A stretch of DNA of 64,000 nucleotides from Blastococcus colisei (GCF_006717095.1 NZ_VFQE01000001.1:1116001-1180000); one strand, 5' to 3'. Positions 10,347-22,947 are shown, counted from the stretch's first letter. Program-made: numbers and translations. Notes: generated by a model from the letters alone, not told the origin.

Positions 10347-11411
10347 ATGAGCGCCCCCGACCGCCTCTCGGCGCTGCTCGACGAGCACGCCTCCCTGGAG
10401 CGCGAGCTCGCCGATCCGGCGGTGCACGCCGACCAGTCCCGGGCCCGGCGCCTGGGCCGCCGCTACGCCCAGCTCGCTCCGCTCGTGGAGACCGCCCGGG
10501 CACTGGACGAGACACGCGGCGACCTGGCGACGGCGCGCGAGCTGGCGGGTGAGGACGCGTCGTTCGCGGCCGAGGCCGCCTCGCTGGAGCAGCGGGTCGA
10601 GGAGCTCACCGACCGGCTGCGCGAACAGCTCCTGCCCCGGGACCCCGACGACGACAAGGACGTCATCCTCGAGATCAAGGCGGGGGAGGGTGGGGCCGAG
10701 TCGGCACTGTTCGCCGGCGACCTGCTGCGCATGTACCTGCGCTACGCCGAGCGCCGCGGCTGGTCGACCGAGGTGCTCGACGCCGTCGACGCCGAGCTCG
10801 GCGGCTACAAGGACGTCGCGGTCGCCATCAAGTCGCGCGGCGACGAGGGGATCTGGTCCCGGCTGAAGTTCGAGGGCGGCGTCCACCGGGTGCAGCGGGT
10901 GCCGGTCACCGAGTCGCAGGGCCGCATCCACACCTCCGCTGCGGGCGTCCTCGTGCTGCCCGAGGCCGAGGAGGTCGACGTCACCGTCGACCCGAACGAC
11001 CTGCGCATCGACGTCTTCCGGTCGTCGGGTCCCGGTGGGCAGAGCGTGAACACCACCGACTCCGCCGTCCGCATCACCCACCTGCCCAGCGGCATCGTGG
11101 TCAGCTCGCAGAACGAGAAGAGCCAGCTGCAGAACCGGGAGTCCGCGCTGCGGGTGCTGCGCTCGCGACTGCTGGCCGCCGCCCGCGAGGAGGCCGACGC
11201 CCTCGCCAGCGACCAGCGGCGCAGCCAGGTCCGGACCATGGACCGCAGCGAGCGGGTGCGCACCTACAACTTCCCGGAGAACCGGATCGCCGACCACCGC
11301 GTCGGCTACAAGGCGCACAACCTCGACCAGGTGATCGATGGTGACCTCGATGCGGTGATCGACGCACTGGTGGCCGCGCACACCGCGGAGCTGCTGGCGG
11401 CCGGCTCCTGA
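10347..11411 (+). CDS. prfA: Peptide chain release factor 1
   Basis: Reads UAA and UAG stop codons on the ribosome. 354 residues, standard length. The stop-codon recognition tripeptide is PVT within [14 protein letters not shown], and the peptidyl-hydrolysis GGQ is in [14 protein letters not shown]; the Gln is the PrmC methylation site. GAGAGGAG lies about 8 nt before the ATG. prmC follows at once, so the factor and its methylase are made together. Confidence 0.97.
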   Translation: MSAPDRLSALLDEHASLERELADPAVHADQSRARRLGRRYAQLAPLVETARALDETRGDLATARELAGEDASFAAEAASLEQRVEELTDRLREQLLPRDPDDDKDVILEIKAGEGGAESALFAGDLLRMYLRYAERRGWSTEVLDAVDAELGGYKDVAVAIKSRGDEGIWSRLKFEGGVHRVQRVPVTESQGRIHTSAAGVLVLPEAEEVDVTVDPNDLRIDVFRSSGPGGQSVNTTDSAVRITHLPSGIVVSSQNEKSQLQNRESALRVLRSRLLAAAREEADALASDQRRSQVRTMDRSERVRTYNFPENRIADHRVGYKAHNLDQVIDGDLDAVIDALVAAHTAELLAAGS

Positions 11412-11425
11412 ACATCAGGCCACTG

Positions 11426-12262
11426 ATGACCGCCGCCGTCCGCCGGCTGACCGACCGCGGTGTCGAGTCCGCTCGTGTGGACGCCGAGCTGCTGCTCGCC
11501 CACGTCCTCGGCGTCCCGCGCCGCCGGCTGCTCACCCTCGACGAGGTGACGGACGACGACGCCGCCCGGTTCGGAAGGCTCGTCGAGCAGCGGGCCGACC
11601 GGGTGCCCCTGCAGCACCTCACCGGTCGTGCGCCGTTCCGCTTCCTGGAGCTGGCGGTCGGGCCCGGGGTGTTCGTCCCCCGGCCGGAGACCGAGCAGCT
11701 CGCCGGCTGGGCGCTCGAGCGGCTGGCCGGTGCCGCCGAACCCCTCGTCGTCGACCTCGGCGCGGGCTCCGGGGCGCTCGCCCTGTCGATCGCGCACGAG
11801 CACCGCGGTGCGCGCGTCACCGCCGTCGAGCGCGACCCCGGTGCGATCGAGTGGACCCGGCACAACGCCGCCGTCCGGGCCGCGGCGGGGGACACGCCGG
11901 TCGAGGTTCTCGCGGGCGACATGACCGACCCCACGCTGCTACCGGAGCTGGACGGCACCGTCGACCTCGTGGTGTCCAACCCGCCCTACGTGCCCGACGG
12001 CGCCCGCGTGCCCCGCGAGGTGGCCGACCACGACCCGCCGCTGGCGCTCTGGGGCGGTCCCGACGGCCTGGACGTCGTCCGCGGGCTCCTGGTCACCGCC
12101 GCGCGGCTGCTGCGTACCGGGGCCTGGCTCGGCATCGAGCACGCCGACCAGCAGGGCGGCTCGCTGCCCGCGCTGGTCCGGGCGCACGGCGGCTTCGCCA
12201 ACGTCCAGGACCACCTCGACCTGGCCGGGCGCCCCCGGTTCACCACCGCCCGCCGGGTGTGA
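11426..12262 (+). CDS. prmC: Release-factor glutamine methyltransferase
   Basis: SAM-dependent N5-methylation of the GGQ glutamine of RF1/RF2. 278 residues. The helical N-terminal domain is followed by motif I VVDLGAGSGALALSIA and the catalytic NPPY (VSNPPYVPDGA) that marks this family. It starts 14 nt after prfA with a weak ribosome site, suggesting coupling. Confidence 0.94.
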   Translation: MTAAVRRLTDRGVESARVDAELLLAHVLGVPRRRLLTLDEVTDDDAARFGRLVEQRADRVPLQHLTGRAPFRFLELAVGPGVFVPRPETEQLAGWALERLAGAAEPLVVDLGAGSGALALSIAHEHRGARVTAVERDPGAIEWTRHNAAVRAAAGDTPVEVLAGDMTDPTLLPELDGTVDLVVSNPPYVPDGARVPREVADHDPPLALWGGPDGLDVVRGLLVTAARLLRTGAWLGIEHADQQGGSLPALVRAHGGFANVQDHLDLAGRPRFTTARRV

Positions 12263-12289
12263 TCCGGTCGTGGGGGAGACTCCCTGTCC

Positions 12290-12931
12290 GTGGCTGACCT
12301 CTTCGACTGCGCCGATCCGGAGCAGCGCGCCGCCGGGCTCGACGCCGCGGCTGCCGCCATCGCCCGCGGTGAGCTCGTCCTGATCCCGACCGACACGGTC
12401 TACGGCGTCGCGGCCGACGCGTTCACGCCGGCTGCGGTCACCGGGCTGCTGGCCGCGAAGAACCGCGGCCGCACGATGCCGGTCCCCGTCCTGATCGGCG
12501 AGGCCTCCACCCTGGCCGGTCTCGTGGTGAACCTGCCGCCCGCGGCCCACGAGCTGGCCCAGGCGTTCTGGCCCGGCGGCCTGACCCTGGTGCTCGAGCA
12601 CGCACCCTCCCTGGCCTGGGACCTCGGCGACGCCCAGGGCACCGTCGCCGTCCGGCTCCCGGACGACGACGTCGCCCGCGACCTGTTGCGGAAGACGGGA
12701 CCCCTCGCCGTCTCCAGCGCCAACCGTTCCGGGCGGCCGGCCGCGACGACGGCGGGTCAGGCGGTGGAGCAGCTGGGAAGCCACGCGGCCGTCGTCCTGG
12801 ACGGCGGCGCGCGGGAGGGCTCGGCGGCCAGCACCATCGTCGACTGCACCGGTCCGGTGCCGCGCGTGCTCCGGATCGGCGCCATCAGCGTCGACCGCCT
12901 GCGCGACGTCGTCCCGAACATCACCGACTGA
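12290..12931 (+). CDS. tsaC: L-threonylcarbamoyladenylate synthase (Sua5/YciO/YrdC family)
   Basis: Makes threonylcarbamoyl-AMP from threonine, bicarbonate and ATP for t6A37 modification of tRNAs. 213 residues, so a YrdC-only form without the C-terminal Sua5 domain. Family signatures: PTDTVYGVAADA, KNRGRTMPVPVL, WPGGLTLVL, VAVRLPDD, SSANRSG, and STIVDCT near the end. The GTG start lies 28 nt after prmC; GAGACT 8 nt before it could be a -10 box, so it may be made both from read-through and from its own leaderless message. Confidence 0.92.
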   Translation: MADLFDCADPEQRAAGLDAAAAAIARGELVLIPTDTVYGVAADAFTPAAVTGLLAAKNRGRTMPVPVLIGEASTLAGLVVNLPPAAHELAQAFWPGGLTLVLEHAPSLAWDLGDAQGTVAVRLPDDDVARDLLRKTGPLAVSSANRSGRPAATTAGQAVEQLGSHAAVVLDGGAREGSAASTIVDCTGPVPRVLRIGAISVDRLRDVVPNITD

Positions 12932-13332
12932 GCCGACGCGAGTGGGCCCGGAGGGTCCGCGGAGCGGCGGCTCGCAGGCCTGGGGTCCCGACGAGCGGGG
13001 GCCCGGAGGGCTCCCCGAGGAGCGGACGGCAGCGGCTCAGCGCGCGAGGGGTACGGCACGTGGCCGCGGTGCAGTCCTGAGGACTGCCATGTCGTGGCCG
13101 CGGTGCAGTCCGGAGGACTGCCATGTCATGGCCGCGGCGCGATCCGGAGGATCGCAGTGTCATAGTGGGGGATCGCCGCACGTCCTAGCCGGGGCACCGC
13201 GGGCAGCCGCAGCGAGTTCGACGGAGTGGGGGTCGGAGATGAGCGCGCCGTCCTCCAGCCACCGCGCCGTCGTCGCCGATGCCCGTAGGCGGTCCGTCGC
13301 CCGTCACTGCCCGATCAGCGCCACCTGATCCC
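12932..13332. other. 401-bp gene-free stretch with repeats
   Basis: No credible gene. It holds two related GC-rich segments (12948-12985 and 13000-13040, both containing GGGCCCGGAGGG) and then the three 34-bp units at 13060-13161. It ends with the region before the wecA-like gene, where GATCAGCGCCACCTGATC (13314-13331) is a short inverted repeat directly before the GTG. The open frame through here has repeat-derived residues only. Confidence 0.6.
13060..13161. repeat. Three tandem 34-bp units, each with a 7-bp stem hairpin
   Basis: Units at 13060-13093, 13094-13127 and 13128-13161. Each contains an inverted repeat with 3-nt centre: GCAGTCC-TGA-GGACTGC (13071-13087), GCAGTCC-GGA-GGACTGC (13105-13121) and GCGATCC-GGA-GGATCGC (13139-13155). 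In the third unit the two arms have changed together and still pair perfectly. The units are contiguous with no spacers, so this is not CRISPR. Confidence 0.85.
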
Positions 13333-14601
13333 GTGCGCGAGTACGCCGTCGTCCTCCTCACCGCCGCGCTGGTCACCTTCCTGACCACCCCGGTGGTGCG
13401 CATGGTCGCCATCCGGGCGCGGATGATGGCGGCCCCACGCGAGCGGGACGTGCACGTCATCCCCACCCCCCGCGGCGGCGGCGTCGCGATGTACCTCGGC
13501 GTGGCCGCGGCCATCCTGGTCGCCACGCGGCTGCCGGCGCTGCAGCGGACGTTCGAGGACTCCCAGACGATCGCGGTCCTCGTCGCGGGCGGGCTGATCT
13601 GCCTGCTCGGCGTCCTCGACGACCGGTGGGGCCTGGACGCGCTGACGAAATTGACCGGTCAGATCGCGGCCGCGGGGGTCATGGTCCTGCTGGGCGTGCA
13701 GTTGGCCTTCCTGTTCCTGCCGGTCGCCGACATCGGCACGATCTCGCTCGGTCCCGACATCGGTGTGCCGCTGACGATCCTGCTGACGGTCGCGACGGTG
13801 AACGCGCTGAACTTCATCGACGGTCTCGACGGTCTCGCGGCCGGCGTCTCCGCCATCGCGGCGCTGGCCTTCTTCGCCTACAGCTACCACCTCGGGATGG
13901 TCGGCTACGACGACGTGGCCAGCGCCCCGGCGCTGATCACCGCGGTTCTCGCCGGCGCCTGCATCGGCTTCCTGCCGCACAACTTCAGTCCGGCGCGGAT
14001 CTTCATGGGCGACTCCGGCTCGATGCTCGTCGGCCTGATGCTCTCGGCGGCGGCGGTCACGGCGACCGGCGGGGTGGACCCCCAGTCCTTCGACTCGGCG
14101 GCCACCCTGCTGCCGCTGGCGCTACCGCTGCTGGTCCCGATCGCGATCCTGTTCATCCCGTTCGTCGACCTGCTGATGGCCGTCGTCCGGCGCACCCGCA
14201 AGGGTCAGTCACCGTTCTCGCCGGACAAGATGCACCTGCACCACCGGCTGCTCTCGATCGGCCACTCGCACCGGCGTGCGGTGCTGGTCATGTACTTCTG
14301 GGCGGCGCTGCTGTCCTTCGGCGCCGTGGGCCTGTCGATCACCGGCGGTCAGGCGGAGCTGGTCGTGGCGATCGCCGTCCTGCTGGTGGTGGGCGTCGTG
14401 GTCGTGCTCAGTCCGCGCGCCCGCCGGGCCGCGCGGGAGGCGCGGGCGGCGGAGCTGGCCGCGCAGCGCGAGCGCAGCCGCGCCGAGCACCCCACGGCCC
14501 GCGCCGTCCGGGCGCACGCCGCCGGGCGACCGCCTCGTCCCGGCGAGGGAACCGCCAGGACGACGCCACGTACTCCTGACACCCGAAAGGCCCTCCGATG
14601 A
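13333..14601 (+). CDS. Undecaprenyl-phosphate sugar-1-phosphate transferase (WecA/Rfe type)
   Basis: Polytopic membrane enzyme moving GlcNAc-1-P (or a related sugar phosphate) from UDP to the lipid carrier. In mycobacteria the orthologue begins arabinogalactan linker synthesis and sits beside atpI-atpB as here. About 422 residues with some ten or eleven hydrophobic segments. Motifs: PTPRGGG, GVLDDRWGLDALTK (Asp pair), NALNFIDGLDGLAAG, FMGDSGSMLVG and the cytoplasmic His motif KMHLHHRLL. The C-terminal tail is long, Arg/Ala-rich and cytoplasmic. The GTG at 13333 gives VREYAVVLLTAA as in streptomycetes; an in-frame ATG at 13279 would add 18 residues. The stop overlaps the next gene (ATGA). Confidence 0.88.
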   Translation: MREYAVVLLTAALVTFLTTPVVRMVAIRARMMAAPRERDVHVIPTPRGGGVAMYLGVAAAILVATRLPALQRTFEDSQTIAVLVAGGLICLLGVLDDRWGLDALTKLTGQIAAAGVMVLLGVQLAFLFLPVADIGTISLGPDIGVPLTILLTVATVNALNFIDGLDGLAAGVSAIAALAFFAYSYHLGMVGYDDVASAPALITAVLAGACIGFLPHNFSPARIFMGDSGSMLVGLMLSAAAVTATGGVDPQSFDSAATLLPLALPLLVPIAILFIPFVDLLMAVVRRTRKGQSPFSPDKMHLHHRLLSIGHSHRRAVLVMYFWAALLSFGAVGLSITGGQAELVVAIAVLLVVGVVVVLSPRARRAAREARAAELAAQRERSRAEHPTARAVRAHAAGRPPRPGEGTARTTPRTPDTRKALR

Positions 14602-15086
14602 CTGTTGCAGGACCGCGCCCCACCCGGGGTGACGCACCCTGGGACATCTCCTTCCTCCGGGTCGGCGCCTCGGTCACCGCAGTGGCTGCACTCGTCGGGG
14701 CGCTGGTCACCGGCGTGGTCGGCGGCTGGCCGGACGCCGTGGGAGTACTCATCGGCGCCGCGATCGTTACGGCCTTCTTCGCGGTGTCCGGCGTGGTCAT
14801 CGCGTGGGCCGGCCGGATCGACGACACCTTCACCCTCCCCGCCGCCCTGGGCATGTTCTTCGTCAAGGCGGTCGTCCTCTTCGGCGTGCTGAATGCGCTG
14901 CCGGAGGACGGCTGGCTGGACCGTCGGACGCTCGCGTGGACCGTCGTCGTAGGGGCACTGCTGTGGAGCCTGGTCCAGCTCCGGTGGGTGTGGACGCGCC
15001 AGCTCTACTACGTGCCGCCCCCCGCGCCGCCCACGGCCTCGGGGACGCCCCGCCCGGACCCGGAAAAGCCCGCGTCAGGCGGCTGA
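14598..15086 (+). CDS. Small membrane protein at the atpI position
   Basis: 162 residues with four hydrophobic segments (about residues 22-45, 48-70, 80-100, 112-130) and a Pro-rich C-terminal tail. No clear sequence motif, but the position directly before the atp genes and the four-helix layout match the ATP synthase protein I family, implicated elsewhere in c-ring assembly or Mg transport. The ATG at 14598 overlaps the previous stop; CGAAAGG lies about 6 nt before it. Confidence 0.65.
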   Translation: MTVAGPRPTRGDAPWDISFLRVGASVTAVAALVGALVTGVVGGWPDAVGVLIGAAIVTAFFAVSGVVIAWAGRIDDTFTLPAALGMFFVKAVVLFGVLNALPEDGWLDRRTLAWTVVVGALLWSLVQLRWVWTRQLYYVPPPAPPTASGTPRPDPEKPASGG

Positions 15087-15090
15087 GATA

Positions 15091-15429
15091 GTGTCCGACC
15101 CGATGGCCGAGGACAGCCCTGCTCGTGGAGAGGCTCGACCTCGACCTGCACGTCCGCCCCGGCAGGGCAGCGGTGCCGAGACCGGTTACGCGGTCATCGG
15201 GACGATGATCTCCGGAATGGCCGTGTGGGGCGGGGCCGGGTGGCTGCTCGACCAGTGGTGGGACACGCGAGTGTTCTTCCCGGTCGGCGTCATCCTCGGC
15301 ATGGCTGTGGCGATCTACCTGGTGGTCGCCCGGTACGGAGCCATCGACCCGGCCCCGGGTCAGTGGTCAGCAGGAAACACCCCGGGCGGACGACGGAGCC
15401 GGCCCAGGACGCAGAAGGGACAACGGTGA
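15091..15429 (+). CDS. AtpZ/AtpI-like two-helix protein
   Basis: 112 residues. Two membrane segments (about 33-55 and 60-80) with GWLLDQWWDTRVFFPVGVILGM, whose G-x-x-hydrophobic pattern with D resembles the AtpZ/AtpI family (GxxLDxxxxT). The termini are basic and Pro-rich. It starts with GTG 4 nt after the preceding gene and overlaps atpB by 4 nt, so it is firmly in the ATP synthase operon. Known relatives assist F1Fo assembly. Confidence 0.75.
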   Translation: MSDPMAEDSPARGEARPRPARPPRQGSGAETGYAVIGTMISGMAVWGGAGWLLDQWWDTRVFFPVGVILGMAVAIYLVVARYGAIDPAPGQWSAGNTPGGRRSRPRTQKGQR

Positions 15430-16250
15430 CCCCCAGCGCCCTCGCGCTCGACGGCGTGCTCGCTGCCGAAGGATCGGGCGACGGCTTCCAGGCCCCCGGA
15501 CTCGGCGAGTTCTACCCCGAGGTGATCGCCAGTTTCTCGCTGCTCGGCATCGACTTCGAGATCACCCGGATCACCCTCATCCTCTGGGTGGCGACGCTGG
15601 CGATGATCGCTTTCCTCGTGGCCACGGTGCGCAACCCGCAGATCGTCCCCGGCAAGCTGCAGTTCGTGGGGGAGTCGGGTTACTCGCTGGTGCGCGACGG
15701 CATCGCGCGTGACGTGGTGGGGCCCAGGGGCCTGCCGTTCGCCCCGTTCCTTGCCTCGCTGTTCTTCTTCATCCTCGCGAACAACCTGATGGCGATCATC
15801 CCGTTCGCGCAGATCTCGCCGATGTCGAAGTTCGCCTTCCCGCTGGTGCTCGCCGCGATCTGCTGGGTCCTCTACATCTACATCGGAATCCGCGAGCAGG
15901 GAGTCGGGAAGTACTTCAAGGACATCCTCTTCCTTCCCGGCGTGCCCAAGCCGATGTACATCCTGGTCACCCCGATCGAGATCCTCCAGAACTTCATCGT
16001 GCGACCGTTCACGTTGGCGGTTCGACTCTTCGCCAACATGTTCGCCGGCCACATGCTGCTGGTCGTCTTCTCCCTCGGCGCGGTCTACCTGTTCAGCCGG
16101 GACAACTTCTCGATCGTCTTCGGGCCGGTCTCCGCGCTGATGGCGATCGTGATGACCTTCTTCGAGTTGCTGGTCATCTTCCTGCAGGCCTACGTCTTCA
16201 CCGTGCTGATGGGCACGTACCTCAACGGTTCGATCGAGGCCGAGCACTGA
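15426..16250 (+). CDS. atpB: ATP synthase Fo subunit a
   Basis: Membrane stator subunit forming the proton half-channels. 274 residues from a GTG at 15426 that overlaps the previous stop; AGAAGGGA precedes it. The essential arginine is in LAVRLFANMFAGH, with Pro/Asn/Gln in the neighbouring helices (FFILANNLM, PIEILQNFI). The N-terminus (GDGFQAPGLGEFYPE) is periplasmic. A 103-nt gap with no clear feature precedes atpE. Confidence 0.97.
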   Translation: MTPSALALDGVLAAEGSGDGFQAPGLGEFYPEVIASFSLLGIDFEITRITLILWVATLAMIAFLVATVRNPQIVPGKLQFVGESGYSLVRDGIARDVVGPRGLPFAPFLASLFFFILANNLMAIIPFAQISPMSKFAFPLVLAAICWVLYIYIGIREQGVGKYFKDILFLPGVPKPMYILVTPIEILQNFIVRPFTLAVRLFANMFAGHMLLVVFSLGAVYLFSRDNFSIVFGPVSALMAIVMTFFELLVIFLQAYVFTVLMGTYLNGSIEAEH

Positions 16251-16281
16251 GCGAACCGCTACACGAACGTCACACCCCTGA

Positions 16282-16581
<300 letters not shown>

Positions 16582-16632
16582 TCCGTACCGTCTGAGTACG
16601 GTGACCGACTCTGAGACAGGGACACTGAGAGC

Positions 16633-17211
16633 ATGAGCATCCTCGCTGCGGAGAGCGCCAATCCGCTCCTCCCGCCCGTGGGCGAGATCATCATCGGACT
16701 GATCGCCTTCGCGATCGTGCTGTTCGTGATGTTCAAGTTCGTCGCACCGCGCTTCGAGCAGGTCTTCCAGGCCCGGCGCGAGGCGATCGAGGGCGGCATC
16801 GAGCGGGCCGAGGCCATGCAGGCCGAGGCCAAGGCCGCGCTGGAGCAGTACCGCGCCCAGCTGGCCGAGGCGCGCAACGAGGCCGCACAGATCCGCGACC
16901 AGGCCCGTGCCGAGGGGCAGCAGATCCTCGAGGGGCTGCGCAGCCAGGCGCAGGAGGAATCGGCGCGCATCGTCGCCCGCGGCGAGGAGCAGCTGGCAAG
17001 CGCGCGCCAGCAGGTGGTCAACGAGCTGCGTGGCCAGATCGGCACGCTCGCCGTCCAGCTGGCGGGTCAGGTCGTGGGCGAGTCCCTCGCCGACGACGCC
17101 CGGCGCAGCGGCACGGTCGACCGCTTCCTCGCCGAGCTCGACGGCATGGCGGCCGGCAGCCCGGACGGACGGACCGGTGGGGCGACCAGCGTCTCGGGGA
17201 GCCACCGTTGA
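16633..17211 (+). CDS. atpF: ATP synthase Fo subunit b
   Basis: 192 residues. One N-terminal membrane helix (about 17-38, IIIGLIAFAIVLFVMFKFV) followed by a long charged coiled-coil (about 45-150), the peripheral stalk linking Fo to delta. The C-terminal 20 residues are Gly/Ser-rich. Its stop overlaps the atpH ATG by one base (TGATG). Confidence 0.95.
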   Translation: MSILAAESANPLLPPVGEIIIGLIAFAIVLFVMFKFVAPRFEQVFQARREAIEGGIERAEAMQAEAKAALEQYRAQLAEARNEAAQIRDQARAEGQQILEGLRSQAQEESARIVARGEEQLASARQQVVNELRGQIGTLAVQLAGQVVGESLADDARRSGTVDRFLAELDGMAAGSPDGRTGGATSVSGSHR

Positions 17212-18086
17212 TGGAGGCCTCCAGCCGGGCGGCACTGGCCGAGGCGCGCGAGCGCCTGGACCAGCTGAGTCGTCCGGCCTCCGGCGTCCTGGAGAAGGCG
17301 AAGGACCGGCTGACCGGGCAGCCCGCGCGGGCTGCGTCGGGACCTGAGCTGCTGGCCCTGGCCGACGAGCTGTTCGCCGTCGGCCGGCTGCTGAACGGCC
17401 AGCTCTCGCTGCGCCGGGCACTGTCGGACCCGGCGGGCCGTCCGGAGGACCGGGCGGCCCTTGCCCAGCGGCTCTTCGGCTCGAAGGTGTCGTCGACGGC
17501 CCTGGACATGGTGGAGACCGTCGCGCGCCAGCGCTGGTCCCACCCCATCGACCTCGTCGACGCCTTCGCCGCACTGGCGACCGAGGCGTCGTTGGACGCG
17601 GCGGACGCCCGCGGGGAGCTCGACACCGTCGAGGACGAGCTGTTCCGCTTCGGCCGCATCGTCGCCGGTGACCGCGAGCTGGGCCGCATCCTCAGCGACC
17701 GCAAGGCCCCGGCCGAGGGCAAGAGCGCGCTGCTGGACCGGCTGCTCTCGGGACGGGTCAGCCCGGTCACCGAGCAGCTGCTGCGCAACGTGCTCACCGG
17801 TCCCCACGTCGGCAGCGCGGAGAACGCCGTCGAGCGGCTCTCCGAGGTGGCCAGCCGGCGCCGGGGCCAGTCCGTGGCCCGCGTCACGACCGCCGTGCCG
17901 CTCACCGACGCCCAGGAGCAGCGGCTGACCGAGGTGCTCCGCCGGATCTACGGGCGGACCGTCAATCTGCAGGTCTCCGTCGACCCGGGCGTGCTCGGCG
18001 GCCTGATCGTCCAGGTGGGCGATGAGGTCATCGACGGCAGCATCGCCCACCGCCTGGAAGCCGCCGAGCGGCGCCTGGCCGGCTGA
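17211..18086 (+). CDS. atpH: ATP synthase F1 subunit delta
   Basis: 291 residues, longer than the roughly 180-residue E. coli protein because of an extra N-terminal region (to about residue 100), as in other high-GC actinobacteria; it is not the b-delta fusion seen in mycobacteria, since a full b gene precedes it. The family signature is the C-terminal [15 protein letters not shown] and the final [16 protein letters not shown]. The ATG at 17211 overlaps the atpF stop. Confidence 0.94.
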   Translation: MEASSRAALAEARERLDQLSRPASGVLEKAKDRLTGQPARAASGPELLALADELFAVGRLLNGQLSLRRALSDPAGRPEDRAALAQRLFGSKVSSTALDMVETVARQRWSHPIDLVDAFAALATEASLDAADARGELDTVEDELFRFGRIVAGDRELGRILSDRKAPAEGKSALLDRLLSGRVSPVTEQLLRNVLTGPHVGSAENAVERLSEVASRRRGQSVARVTTAVPLTDAQEQRLTEVLRRIYGRTVNLQVSVDPGVLGGLIVQVGDEVIDGSIAHRLEAAERRLAG

Positions 18087-18138
18087 CCGCCCCACCGACC
18101 GACCACCCAGACACCACCCGCAGGGAAGAGGACGACCC

Positions 18139-19776
<1,638 letters not shown>

Positions 19777-19779
19777 CCC

Positions 19780-20763
19780 ATGGCAGCCTCCCTCCGCGCG
19801 CTGCGGCGCCGCATCCGCTCCACCCAGTCGACGAAGAAGATCTTCTCGGCCCAGGAGCTGATCGCCGGTGCCCGCATCGTGCGCGCCCAGGCCCGGGTCG
19901 AGGCGTCCAAGCCCTACGCCCGGGAGATCACGCGGGTGCTCTCGGCGCTGGCGTCGTCGGCGTCGCTGGACCACCCGTTGCTGAGCGAGCGGCAGAACCC
20001 GCGTCGTGCGGCGGTCCTCGTGATCACCTCCGACCGCGGGTTCGCCGGCTCGTACAACGTCAACGTCCTGCGGCGCACGGAAGAGCTGCTCTCGTTGCTG
20101 CGGCAGGAGGGCAAGGAGCCGGTCCTCTACGTGGTCGGCCGCAAGGGGGAGACGTACTACTCCTTCCGCGACCGCGAGATGGCCGAGACCTTCACCGGCT
20201 TCTCGGAGCAGCCCGGTTACGAGGACGCGCAGAGGGTCGGCTCCGCGCTCATCGACGTCTTCACCGCGGGTGAGGACGACGAGGACGGCGACGCAGGTGC
20301 CGACGGCATCCTGGGCGTGGACGAGCTGCACATCGTCTACACCGAGTTCCGCTCGCTCCTCTCCCAGGTGCCCGTCGCCAAGCGGATGGCACCGCTGGAG
20401 GTGGAGGAGGTCGAGGAGTTCGACTACGAGCGGGAGGACAGGGAATCGAGCGCAGCGAGCGGCGGTTCCGGCGACTCCGGCGTCCCGACGTCCTACGAGT
20501 TCGAGCCGTCCGCCGAGGGGCTCCTCGACGCGCTGCTGCCGAAGTACGTCACCACCCGGATCTACGCGGCGATGCTCGAGGCGGCCGCCTCGGAGTCGGC
20601 GTCGCGGCGCCGCGCGATGAAGTCGGCCTCGGACAACGCCGAGGAGCTGGCTAAGAACCTTTCCCGGCAGGCCAACCAGGCCCGCCAGGCCGAGATCACC
20701 CAGGAAATCAGTGAGATCGTCGGTGGCTCCGACGCGCTGGTGTCCGCCGGTGCCGGCGACTGA
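19780..20763 (+). CDS. atpG: ATP synthase F1 subunit gamma, with two insertions
   Basis: Central rotor shaft, 327 residues against about 290-305 for most. The N-terminal helix is [18 protein letters not shown] and the C-terminal helix [23 protein letters not shown]. Two extra stretches are seen. At about residues 163-176 there is an acidic loop ([15 protein letters not shown]) that matches the mycobacterial gamma loop known from M. tuberculosis and linked to blocked ATP hydrolysis. At about residues 216-240 there is a Ser/Gly/Glu-rich insert encoded by a repetitive GAGCGCAGCGAGCGG stretch (20449-20463). It starts 3 nt after atpA. Confidence 0.96.
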   Translation: MAASLRALRRRIRSTQSTKKIFSAQELIAGARIVRAQARVEASKPYAREITRVLSALASSASLDHPLLSERQNPRRAAVLVITSDRGFAGSYNVNVLRRTEELLSLLRQEGKEPVLYVVGRKGETYYSFRDREMAETFTGFSEQPGYEDAQRVGSALIDVFTAGEDDEDGDAGADGILGVDELHIVYTEFRSLLSQVPVAKRMAPLEVEEVEEFDYEREDRESSAASGGSGDSGVPTSYEFEPSAEGLLDALLPKYVTTRIYAAMLEAAASESASRRRAMKSASDNAEELAKNLSRQANQARQAEITQEISEIVGGSDALVSAGAGD

Positions 20764-22284
<1,521 letters not shown>

Positions 22285-22300
22285 TCCGCCACGACGACCG

Positions 22301-22333
22301 GACGGCCGGGCTCCTCTTCGGGGCCCGGCCGTC
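22301..22333 (+). terminator. Strong terminator after atpD
   Basis: GACGGCCGGGC (22301-22311) pairs perfectly with GCCCGGCCGTC (22323-22333) around an 11-nt loop, 16 nt after the atpD stop. It should stop the atp operon before atpC. Confidence 0.8.
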
Positions 22334-22477
22334 CGCCGTTGTGCGCCCGATGAGGCTCCGGATCCCCTGATCGGGGGGACGGGCCGTCACCCGAGTGAGT
22401 GGATCGGGGCTACTGTTCCTCCTGGTCAGCCCTCGGGGTGCCGACCATTCGACCGATGAGCCCGAGCCCCGGGCACC

Positions 22478-22690
22478 GTGACGAGGATCGACGTGGACCT
22501 GGACGACGCCATGCGAGCGAACGTGGAATCCGACAGTGCCGACCCCGGCTGGACCTGGCCCCCGTACGCGCCGGTGCAGTCGGTCGACGGGGAACCCTTC
22601 GGCACCGACGAGTGGGCCCCCGCCTCGACCGTCCGACGTCCCTGGGTCCGGCTCGGTCGCTGGACGCTGCTGTACCGCCGGGCCGCCTGA
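22478..22690 (+). CDS. Small hypothetical protein
   Basis: 70 residues, MTRIDVDLDDAMRANVESD at the start, Trp/Pro-rich in the middle and ending in a basic RLGRWTLLYRRAA. I do not recognise it. It has no good ribosome site; TACTGT at 22411-22416 is a possible -10 box some way upstream. It lies in the gap between the atpD terminator and the TnpB element. The residue composition looks protein-like (acidic start, few Arg runs), but a chance frame cannot be excluded. Confidence 0.35.
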   Translation: MTRIDVDLDDAMRANVESDSADPGWTWPPYAPVQSVDGEPFGTDEWAPASTVRRPWVRLGRWTLLYRRAA

Positions 22691-22699
22691 CCACGACCC

Positions 22700-22760
22700 C
22701 TTCCGCTCCGCCCTTCGCAGGCTCAGCGCGGCCGAAGCGGCCCGTGCCGGGGAGCTGGCC
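22700..22760. repeat. Possible degenerate copy of the dispersed palindromic repeat
   Basis: Contains the core-like TTCGCAGGCTCAGCGCGG (22719-22736), similar to the CTCGCAxGCTCG cores at 22823, 25350, 38800 and 49101, but the flanking arms pair poorly. Confidence 0.35.
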
Positions 22761-22800
22761 CGGGGCTGCGCATGCTCGACGACGACATGGCGCTCGTACA

Positions 22801-22860
22801 AGGAACCCGTCCTCCCCACCCCTCGCATGCTCGGGGCGGTGCCCTGGACGGGGCCGGTGC
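22801..22860. repeat. Dispersed palindromic repeat, copy A
   Basis: Core CTCGCATGCTCGGGGCGG between arms CCCGTCC (22806-22812) and GGACGGG (22846-22852). Same family as 25329-25382, 38779-38835 and 49081-49135. It abuts the left side of the TnpB element. Confidence 0.65.
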
Positions 22861-22947
22861 CGATCGCCTCGCTAGTACCGCGGCCGGCAATGTTTGCCGT
22901 CGATGACGGCTCGCGGTTTTGTCGGTGGTGTGGGGCAGGGTGCGGGC

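Noticed and set aside
7485-11381. A 1298-codon minus-strand frame opposite rho, rpmE and prfA
   Set aside because: Antisense shadow of confidently identified genes; low-complexity Val/Ala/Gly runs come from the rho repeat region.
13060-13161. CRISPR array
   Set aside because: The 34-bp units are contiguous with no spacers, and no cas gene is near.
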